Of a stretch of 64,000 nucleotides of DNA, positions 58,483-64,000 are shown piece after piece. This stretch comes from an uncultured Clostridia bacterium. Its GTDB lineage: Bacteria; Bacillota; Clostridia; Christensenellales; Borkfalkiaceae. The DNA lies in NCBI GenBank assembly GCA_934254725.1, contig CAKQLR010000003.1, forward strand, positions 1-64,000, given 5' to 3'. The translations under genes were made by a program, and so were the position numbers. The notes beneath the pieces were generated by a model that searched no databases, had not been told where the DNA came from, and worked only from the letters and a program-made list of their open reading frames with translations. Within the stretch, counting starts at the first letter, position 1, and each line of letters opens with the position of its first letter.

Positions 58483-59880
58483 TTAAGAATACAACTCCTT
58501 GAGATCTTTGGCAAGAGTCGTCTGAATTTTATCCAAGGTCTTAGCTTCCCCGTTCTTGAGCCATGCGGTCATAAGTCCGCTAAGCTCTTTCTGCGTCTGG
58601 CTCCATATGCCCGTTCCGGGACGAACCACCGCTTTTTCCAACGACGCGCCGAACATCTGCCAGCTTTCGCTGTTATAATAATCGCTTTCCGCAAACGCCG
58701 CTTTTAAAGCGGGCATCTGATAAGAACCCTCTGCATACGCAAGCATGGAAGTCTGATCTTTTATCAAATATTTCATAAAGTCCAAAGCCAAAGCCTTGTT
58801 TTTGCTGCGACGGCTCATAGCCAAAGAATAAAGCCCCGCGCAGGATTTCGCTTCGTAACCGTCTTTAAGCGTTATAAGGTCCGCCCACCCCGCATTAAAT
58901 ATGCTTTCTACGGTAGGATCTTTACCGAGCTGATCATACTTTGCAATTTTCCAGCAACCTTCTTCGATAAATAAAACTTTACCTTCTTCGAACTTTGCTT
59001 CTTCAAACGTAGAAGATACAACACCGGTAGCGCCGAGTTGTTTTACTATCGTCTCAAGCTCTGCATTTGCAGCCTTGTCTGCAGGATATTCGTCGTTGCA
59101 AATAGTAACTTTGGAGAAATCGTCGTTCATAACAGAACCGCCGAGTCTTGCAAGCATGGAAACGTACTGCATAGAAGCAACGGACGCGTATTCGTTACCG
59201 GAAGGAATTGTCCACGCGCCTATCTGCTTTCCTGTCGTTCTGTTGTAATCGTTAACCTGTTTGCACCACCACAACATGGAATATTCTTCCTGCTCGCTGC
59301 CTAATTTTGTGGGAACACAGGCGTCGATATCGGTATATTGAATTCCGTTAGTGTCCAGAACGTTTTTCATCAGAACACGGTTATAAGCCAAACCGAACGT
59401 ATTTGCCGCATAAGGAAGCGCATAAACGTCGCCGCCGTAATATCCCGTGTTATATAAAGAGGAATACAACGTATCTTTTACTTCGCTTAACAATTCGGGA
59501 GCAATACTGCTGAGGTCTGCAAGTGCCGGATCTCCGAAATAATAAGCAAGTACCTGAATGTACACGCTATCCAACAATAATAAGTCGGGTTCGTTCTTTT
59601 TGCCGACCACCATAGCGTAGCTGGTGTAAAAATTATCGGCAGGCTGCGGCGTTAAGTTGATGGTAACGCCTTCGTGCTCTTGTTCGTAAGCTTTCTTGGC
59701 TTGCTTAGCGGCTTCGAACTGTGCGTCCGCGCCCGGCCACCATACGGTAATAGACCCGCTTAACGGAGCGTCGGGGTTAACACTGTCGCCGCTGTTGTCC
59801 GATCCGCCGCATGCGCAGAAGGCGCATGCGAGCACTGCTATGAGTACACCTGTCACAAATTTTTTCAAAAATCCAGACAT
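58483..59880 (-). CDS. Sugar ABC transporter substrate-binding lipoprotein
   Basis: A 465-residue family 1 extracellular solute-binding protein. It has a lipobox FCAC with Cys24, and GSITVWWPGADAQFEAAKQAKKAYEQEHEGVTINLTPQPADNF, the typical start of a mannose/maltose-type binding fold. LLLLDSVYIQVLAYYFGDPALADLSSIA and LFIEEGCWKIAKYDQLG match the family. It delivers an oligosaccharide to the two permeases. It is the first gene of the operon, so production of the whole set depends on the promoter with the poly-G tract. TAGGAGT precedes the ATG. Confidence 0.93.
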   Translation of the reverse strand: MSGFLKKFVTGVLIAVLACAFCACGGSDNSGDSVNPDAPLSGSITVWWPGADAQFEAAKQAKKAYEQEHEGVTINLTPQPADNFYTSYAMVVGKKNEPDLLLLDSVYIQVLAYYFGDPALADLSSIAPELLSEVKDTLYSSLYNTGYYGGDVYALPYAANTFGLAYNRVLMKNVLDTNGIQYTDIDACVPTKLGSEQEEYSMLWWCKQVNDYNRTTGKQIGAWTIPSGNEYASVASMQYVSMLARLGGSVMNDDFSKVTICNDEYPADKAANAELETIVKQLGATGVVSSTFEEAKFEEGKVLFIEEGCWKIAKYDQLGKDPTVESIFNAGWADLITLKDGYEAKSCAGLYSLAMSRRSKNKALALDFMKYLIKDQTSMLAYAEGSYQMPALKAAFAESDYYNSESWQMFGASLEKAVVRPGTGIWSQTQKELSGLMTAWLKNGEAKTLDKIQTTLAKDLKELYS

Positions 59881-59910
59881 AAAAATTCACTCCTAAATTT
59901 TTTTTCTTCT

Positions 59911-59938
59911 ATTATACACCCCCCCCCCGCATTGTCAA
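59911..59938 (-). promoter_or_regulatory. Promoter with a ten-G tract between -35 and -10
   Basis: On the minus strand, TTGACA (59933-59938) and TATAAT (59911-59916) are both perfect consensus. The 16-bp spacer contains ten consecutive G (C at 59919-59928 on the plus strand). One added G would give the 17-bp optimum, and loss of bases should weaken the promoter. Upstream, 59940-60155 is A/T-rich non-coding sequence in which no further gene was found. Confidence 0.85.
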
Positions 59939-60155
59939 CACAAAAGACACACAAATTACAAATTTTTTTCCGTGGGGGCAGTTTTTTTGAGGAATTATAA
60001 GGAATATTAGCCGAAAGGGCAACAAGAAAAATGCGGAAAAATTTACAAAAAATTGTTTTTTGCAGAGTACGGATACAAAAATTTCAGTATGTATCAACCC
60101 TGCGAATCAACTGCCGGCACGAGGTTTTCTCTGCATACAACTGCCTGAAAAATAT

Positions 60156-60209
60156 AAAAAAATCCGAGCGAAACGCCTCCGAACAGAGACCCGAATCGCA
60201 CGGATTTTT
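60156..60209 (-). terminator. Terminator after the MerR gene
   Basis: AATCCG and GCG on one side pair with CGC and CGGATT on the other, with a single A/A mismatch, and T-runs on both strands. It lies just after the merR stop (60222). Confidence 0.75.
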
Positions 60210-60221
60210 ATGATAAGATTT

Positions 60222-60641
60222 TTATTTACAACAATTTTTACTCGGTAAAATTCTTGTTGAGGGGTTTGTATCGTCGGCGGTTTTACCCGCTATCACATCG
60301 TCATAATGAGCGACTTTTTTCGTGATATAGTCAAAAATTTCCTGAGCTTCTTTCAATTTTTGCCTGGCTAAAGCAAGTTGCCTGTTCATGATTTCTCTGC
60401 GTTCTGCAAGCGTTTCGTCGCCCTGCAAACATAAATCGCCGTAGCGCTTTATATCTTCGATGGACATTCCGCAACCTTTCAGACATTTTATGCCCATAAG
60501 CCAGTTGACCGATTCCTCATCGAACACACGGCGGTTTCCGCTATCGCGTTTTACGGGTAAAAGGTTAAGGTTGGTATAATAACGAATGGTATGTTCGCTC
60601 ATTCCCATAATTTCGGCTATTTGTTTTACGGTATATTTCAT
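60222..60641 (-). CDS. MerR family regulator
   Basis: A 139-residue MerR-type activator. The N-terminal winged helix YTVKQIAEIMGMSEHTIRYYTNLNLLPVKRDSGNRRVFDEESVNWL is characteristic, followed by a long dimerisation helix (about 85-120). The C-terminus contains a CC pair (SKNCCK) that might be redox active. It is divergent from an aldo/keto reductase gene whose promoter has the 19-bp spacer that MerR proteins act on, as in AdhR/NmlR-type systems responding to reactive aldehydes. Confidence 0.92.
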   Translation of the reverse strand: MKYTVKQIAEIMGMSEHTIRYYTNLNLLPVKRDSGNRRVFDEESVNWLMGIKCLKGCGMSIEDIKRYGDLCLQGDETLAERREIMNRQLALARQKLKEAQEIFDYITKKVAHYDDVIAGKTADDTNPSTRILPSKNCCK

Positions 60642-60672
60642 AAAAAATCTCCTGAAAAAATAGTAAAAACCC

Positions 60673-60703
60673 TTGACTTCGAGTAACTCTAACTTATTAT
60701 ACT
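60673..60703 (+). promoter_or_regulatory. MerR-type promoter of the aldo/keto reductase gene
   Basis: TTGACT (60673-60678), a 19-bp spacer with the dyad GAGT-A-ACTC (60681-60689), TATACT (60698-60703). The overlong spacer with a centred dyad is the hallmark of MerR activation. Confidence 0.8.
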
Positions 60704-60737
60704 GTATTTACCTGAAAAAATCAAAGGGAGAACTGTT

Positions 60738-61586
60738 ATGAAAACGATTATATTTAACAACGGTGTAGAAATGCCAATGCTCGGATTCGGAACTTTTCAG
60801 ATTACCGAGCCGAAACAATGCGAAAAAAGTGTAATTACCGCGATAAATGCAGGTTACAGATTAATCGATACGGCGGAAGCTTACGGAAACGAAAAATACG
60901 TCGGTAACGCAATTAAAAACTGCGGAATTAACAGAAAAGAACTCTTTATAACTACAAAACTTAACTTCAACCATTTTGAATCGGATGCGGCAAGAGAAAC
61001 TCTCAATAAGTCATTAGAAAATCTGCAAACGGACTATATCGACCTTGTTTTATTGCACTGGGGCTTCGGAAATCGTTACGCCGCATGGCGCGTTCTGGAA
61101 GAGTTTTACGAGCAAGAAAAAATACGCGCGATAGGCGTATCGAATTTCGAACCGGATATGCTCATCGACTTGATAAACTTCAACAAGGTGAAACCTGCCG
61201 TAAATCAGACAGAGACGCATTTGTATTGCCAGCGTAAAGCCGTGCACGAATGGGAAAACAAATACGGGATCGCACATCAGGCATACGCGCCGCTCGGACA
61301 GGGTCGGGCAAACGAAATGTTTAATGAAAAAGCCGTAGTTCGTATTGCCGAAAAATACGGAAAAACTCCCGCGCAGGTTTTACTCCGCTATCAGATAGAA
61401 AACGGCGTTATCGTTATACCTAAATCCGTTCACGAAAACAGAATTAAAGAAAATATAGACGTTTTCGATTTTTCGCTTGCCAAAGAAGAAATTAACGAAC
61501 TCGCCGCGCTCGATAAAAACGAGCCGATGATAGGCAAGCCCGAACAGCCGGATTTTACGGAATTTGCAATGACGTGGATTAAATAA
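60738..61586 (+). CDS. Aldo/keto reductase
   Basis: A 282-residue AKR5-like enzyme. Catalytic tetrad: Asp and Tyr in LIDTAEAYGNEKYVGNAI, Lys in LFITTKLNF, His in LVLLHWGF. The NADPH site is VIPKSVHENRIKENIDVF near 230-247. It reduces aldehydes or ketones in the cytoplasm. The substrate is not known, but regulation by the divergent MerR protein suggests defence against toxic aldehydes. AAAGGGAG precedes the ATG. Confidence 0.94.
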   Translation: MKTIIFNNGVEMPMLGFGTFQITEPKQCEKSVITAINAGYRLIDTAEAYGNEKYVGNAIKNCGINRKELFITTKLNFNHFESDAARETLNKSLENLQTDYIDLVLLHWGFGNRYAAWRVLEEFYEQEKIRAIGVSNFEPDMLIDLINFNKVKPAVNQTETHLYCQRKAVHEWENKYGIAHQAYAPLGQGRANEMFNEKAVVRIAEKYGKTPAQVLLRYQIENGVIVIPKSVHENRIKENIDVFDFSLAKEEINELAALDKNEPMIGKPEQPDFTEFAMTWIK

Positions 61587-61597
61587 AATTTACCATT

Positions 61598-61621
61598 CTT
61601 TGCGCGAAAAACGGGGTTTTT
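61598..61621 (-). repeat. Dispersed intergenic repeat, copy after aldo/keto reductase gene
   Basis: Minus-strand reading: AAAAACCCCGTTTTTCGCGC then AAAG. It lies between the convergent aldo/keto reductase and lipoprotein genes. Confidence 0.5.
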
Positions 61622-61624
61622 CGG

Positions 61625-62143
61625 TTAAAACATAATTCCGAATTTATTGCTTACGTCGGCGCTAATTCTTATATAATTATCGGAAAAGTAAAAAGATATT
61701 TTTCTTTTTTCAAACGAAATGCCGTACGAATTTTCATCCGAAAGTTTAAAACCGTAATTTGTCATAGCGGTTTTTATTTCGTCTTTTGATGATCTGAAAG
61801 TAAGCCCGTATATGATTATAGTCGGGTCGGTAATCGTTATTCTCGTAATATGTTTAGCTTTGTCGGAGTAGTCGGGATAAGAAGTAACAGTATAAATAAC
61901 GCATTCCTCGGGATCGGTCTGCTCCCCGTTCTCATTTATTGCAGGCGTGTAAGCTGAACCGTAATATTCCTGCCCGCCCATAATCCCGTAACGTTCTTTA
62001 CAATTTGAAAAATCTATGTCGTCTGCATTGTCGCATATCCAGAATTCAAGATTCGTTTCGGGCTTTTCGATGCCGCCGCTGCCGCAACCGAAAAACATAA
62101 GCAGAAGCATGACGGCTAAAATTGTCACTGAAATTCTTTTCAT
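61625..62143 (-). CDS. Predicted lipoprotein of unknown function
   Basis: A 172-residue protein with lipobox FFGC (Cys20). The mature part is short and beta-rich (ITRITITDPTIIIYGLTFRSSKDEIKTAMTNYGFKLSDENSYGISFEKRKISFYFSDNYIRISADV). The last 65 residues look like the small repeat that occurs in SmpA/OmlA or DUF-type lipoproteins, where a G-x-t-x-x-x-v motif begins a helix, but the similarity is weak. GGAGAAA precedes the ATG. It is followed on the same strand by nothing obvious. Confidence 0.7.
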   Translation of the reverse strand: MKRISVTILAVMLLLMFFGCGSGGIEKPETNLEFWICDNADDIDFSNCKERYGIMGGQEYYGSAYTPAINENGEQTDPEECVIYTVTSYPDYSDKAKHITRITITDPTIIIYGLTFRSSKDEIKTAMTNYGFKLSDENSYGISFEKRKISFYFSDNYIRISADVSNKFGIMF

Positions 62144-62235
62144 GGATAATTTCTCCTTTTCGCAATCTTCGACATACTTATTATATTATAGTTTCTACTG
62201 TTTGTCAATACCGGATTAAAAATATCAATTTAACA

Positions 62236-62273
62236 AAAAAAACGCCGTAAATCACACATTAACGGCGTTTTTT
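62236..62273. repeat. Dispersed intergenic repeat, full hairpin (end of protease gene)
   Basis: AAAAAACGCCGT, TAAATCACACATTA in the middle, ACGGCGTTTTTT. Perfect paired arms. It ends the HtrA-like gene on the minus strand and may equally stop transcription from the other side. Confidence 0.75.
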
Positions 62274-62293
62274 GTAATTTATGGATGCAATAA

Positions 62294-63679
62294 TCAATCT
62301 ACACAGTAAGAGGAAGAAAGAGTAACGGTTACTTCTTTTTCCGTGCCGTTTCTCTTTATAAAGAATTTAACGGTTTTGCCTTTTTCAAACATAATTTCGG
62401 CGTCGGTTAAATTGAACAATCTGGTAACGGTGACTTTTTCTCCCTCGTATTCTATCGCGGTAACAATGTCGCCCATCGCGAGAATTCCTTCCGCAGGGCT
62501 TGAAGAAGCGACCGCGCTAACCGTAACTTCTTCCGAAATACGGGTATCCAAAAGTTCGTAATCGTAATACGCAAAGCTTGAAGAAATCATGTAAGTCACG
62601 CCGAGGTTAGCCATAACAAGCTGCGTTTTGGTACCGTTGCAGTTCTTAACGATGTTGTTATAAACTTTTTCCACAATGGACGACGGTATCGCGTAGGCGA
62701 TGTTATCCACTTTTGTTGAAACAACCTTTGCGTTTACTATACCTATCAGTTTTCCGTTCTTGTCGTAAAGACCGCCGCCGCTGTTTCCGCCGTTGACCGC
62801 GGCGTCAATTCTTATAACCCTGTAACTTACGGTCGTTTTCTCGTCCTTGGGCGAGGTCATCTGAATATACTCCGAATCCACGCTGACAATGCCCGCCGTT
62901 GCGGAAATACCCTTCGCTTCGGGGTTGCCAACCGCGAGTATGCCGTCGCCCGCGCCGAGCAGGTTGCTGTCGCCGAACTCCGCCGCGCGCAGATATTTAC
63001 TGCGGAACACAACGGAATCGGTTATTTTAAGAACGGCTATATCGTACGTTGCCGTTGCTCCGACGATTTCGGCATTCACCGCATAAGCGTCATACTCCCT
63101 GCCGTACACGAAAACTTTTACAGTTTCCGCAACGCCTTTGGTTACGTTGCTGTCGGCATCGTGAACTACATGGTAGTTTGTTATAACGAATGCGTTGCCC
63201 TCGTCGCTGTCTAAATACGCGATGACGCCCGCGCCTTCGCCCGTATATGCTTGCTCCGTATACGACTTACGCCCGTAAAAATCATAGCTGATGACGTATT
63301 TTTTAAACGTGCTTACAACCTTGACGGTGGAAAGCAACGCGGTATCGGCAACTTTTGATAAATCCGTGCCGAAAGTCTCCGAAATGTATTCGGGCATATA
63401 CGCGTTCATAAAATCGTCAAAGGTTTTATTCTCGTTGCCCTCCTGCTTTTTCCACTCTTCGAAAAGTGAAACGACTGTGGGTTGCGCGTCGGCGCCGTTT
63501 TTGCCTTTAAGGCTTTCGAGCCACTCGGCTTCCGTGCCCTTAAAACCGTTCTGTACGGCTATCTGGTATGCGCTAAGACCCGCGTTGTCGTTCGAATTCA
63601 AAAGGCAGGAGCCGCCAAACGACATGACTAATATCGCCACCAAAGCGATTATGAATACTACAAGCTTGTTTCTTTTCAT
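62294..63679 (-). CDS. HtrA/DegP-like serine protease, lipoprotein form
   Basis: A 461-residue trypsin-like protease. Lipobox GGSC (Cys25) anchors it outside the membrane. Residues about 36-60 hold an unusual module (IAVQNGFKGTEAEWLESLKG) like those in phage tail-fibre/collagen-like proteins. The catalytic triad is H170 (TNYHVVHD), D213 (TYDIAVLKI) and S300 (GGNSGGGLYD). A PDZ domain follows (about 370-455, VASSSPAEGILAMGDIVTAIEYEGEKV). It probably degrades misfolded extracytoplasmic proteins. The combination of lipobox and GTEAEW module is not usual for HtrA. Confidence 0.9.
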   Translation of the reverse strand: MKRNKLVVFIIALVAILVMSFGGSCLLNSNDNAGLSAYQIAVQNGFKGTEAEWLESLKGKNGADAQPTVVSLFEEWKKQEGNENKTFDDFMNAYMPEYISETFGTDLSKVADTALLSTVKVVSTFKKYVISYDFYGRKSYTEQAYTGEGAGVIAYLDSDEGNAFVITNYHVVHDADSNVTKGVAETVKVFVYGREYDAYAVNAEIVGATATYDIAVLKITDSVVFRSKYLRAAEFGDSNLLGAGDGILAVGNPEAKGISATAGIVSVDSEYIQMTSPKDEKTTVSYRVIRIDAAVNGGNSGGGLYDKNGKLIGIVNAKVVSTKVDNIAYAIPSSIVEKVYNNIVKNCNGTKTQLVMANLGVTYMISSSFAYYDYELLDTRISEEVTVSAVASSSPAEGILAMGDIVTAIEYEGEKVTVTRLFNLTDAEIMFEKGKTVKFFIKRNGTEKEVTVTLSSSYCVD

Positions 63680-63739
63680 TTATAACACCTCGCTTGTTTT
63701 TTATGATGATAAAACTCCAATCTTAAATTTTTCTTAAAA

Positions 63740-63760
63740 CAGGGACGTTCTTCATCCCTG
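63740..63760 (-). terminator. Hairpin, possible terminator of the hemW/hemZ-like gene
   Basis: CAGGGA pairs with TCCCTG across a 9-base loop. On the minus strand it is followed by TTTTAAG and lies 59 bases after the stop at 63819. The T-run is short. Confidence 0.45.
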
Positions 63761-63818
63761 CGCCCAAATATATTTTAAACCGGACGCCCGCGTTTTAAAC
63801 CGAGCGCCCGATTAAAAA

Positions 63819-64000
63819 TCATTTTAAGAAGTCGACTATTATCGAATTCTGAACGAAAATGTATTCCGGACGTATTTTCACCCTGCGGGGAGAAACGTCC
63901 ATAACCGCAGCGTATTTGTTCAGCTCTTCGGAAAACTCCGCAGTGAAATCCGTGCCGAAAAGTCTTTTATATTCCTTTCTGTCAATGCCGTCGTCCGTGC
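63819..64000 (-). CDS. HemW/HemZ-like radical SAM protein, C-terminal fragment (cut by window edge)
   Basis: Only the last 60 residues are visible; the gene continues beyond the right edge. They read DDGIDRKEYKRLFGTDFTAE, then FSEELNKYAAVMDVSPRRVK and IRPEYIFVQNSIIVDFLK. This matches the C-terminal winged-helix domain of coproporphyrinogen III oxidase-like radical SAM proteins (G-I-D-x-x-x-F-x-x-x-F-G-x-D at its start and the L-T-x-x-G-x-x-x-x-N-x-I-x-x-x-F-L ending). Whether it is HemW (heme chaperone) or HemZ cannot be told without the rest. Confidence 0.75.
   Translation of the reverse strand, partial: TDDGIDRKEYKRLFGTDFTAEFSEELNKYAAVMDVSPRRVKIRPEYIFVQNSIIVDFLK

Noticed and set aside
59919..59928. 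Ten-C run as an assembly or sequencing artefact
   Set aside because: Exact length may be uncertain, but the tract lies precisely between perfect -35 and -10 elements, so the finding holds for any nearby length. Only read data can settle the exact count.

Overview
The window looks like a chromosomal segment of a spore-forming, low-to-mid G+C Bacillota, most likely an uncultured gut Clostridia. The evidence is an intact pro-sigma-K gene, a complete V-type ATPase operon in the Enterococcus gene order, Gram-positive style Shine-Dalgarno sites, sugar ABC importers without their own ATPase, VanW, DegV and PadR-DUF1700 proteins, and many lipoproteins. Species cannot be named from the sequence alone. 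Nothing seen looks like a phage, insertion sequence or CRISPR array.

Layout. 1-6.7 kb: thyA-folA, an SDR with a leaderless-looking promoter, sigK, trmL, a nitrilase-fold protein that has lost its catalytic triad, and dus with a YabN-type methylase-MazG fusion. 6.8-12.6 kb: a GH38 alpha-mannosidase behind a palindromic operator, then a metal-resistance operon (CadC-type repressor, free HMA protein, Zn/Cd P-type ATPase) with an operator placed on its promoter. 12.7-17.3 kb: a two-component system, two unknown lipoproteins and pyridoxal kinase. 17.3-26.1 kb: the nine-gene V-ATPase operon (H-I-K-E-C-F-A-B-D, minus strand), whose c-ring subunit carries the Na+ ligand pattern. 26.3-29.0 kb: tandem DegV paralogues and an SGNH hydrolase. 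29.3-36.6 kb, plus strand: XRE membrane regulator, TraX, ClC antiporter, O-antigen-ligase-like protein, VanW protein and a cardiolipin-synthase-like PLD. 36.6-43.4 kb, minus strand: radical SAM protein, alpha/beta hydrolase, small membrane protein, pyrR, VanH-like dehydrogenase, argS and DUF368. 43.9-47.2 kb, plus strand: manA, Mrp ATPase, mnmA and tRNA-Arg(CCG). 47.3-49.2 kb: a PadR-DUF1700 module sharing a 23-bp operator with a neighbouring membrane gene. 49.4-59.9 kb: a seven-gene minus-strand operon. 60.2-64 kb: MerR with aldo/keto reductase, an unknown lipoprotein, an HtrA-like protease, and the 3' end of a HemW/HemZ-type gene.

The most interesting region is 49.4-59.9 kb. One operon encodes a sugar ABC importer (binding lipoprotein and two permeases), two GxGYxYP-family lipoproteins and two large surface proteins with related beta-sandwich modules and an unusual Cys-containing C-terminal tail. 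Its promoter has a run of ten G between -35 and -10, which makes the spacer 16 bp. Slippage by one base would give the 17-bp optimum, so the whole surface/uptake locus may be phase variable. This is inferred from sequence only.

The second notable observation is a short dispersed repeat, an A-run followed by GCCCGTTT, a core TCGCGCATTA and CGGCG. It occurs about seventeen times in intergenic gaps throughout the window, in both orientations, sometimes as a full terminator-like hairpin and often just upstream of a ribosome binding site.
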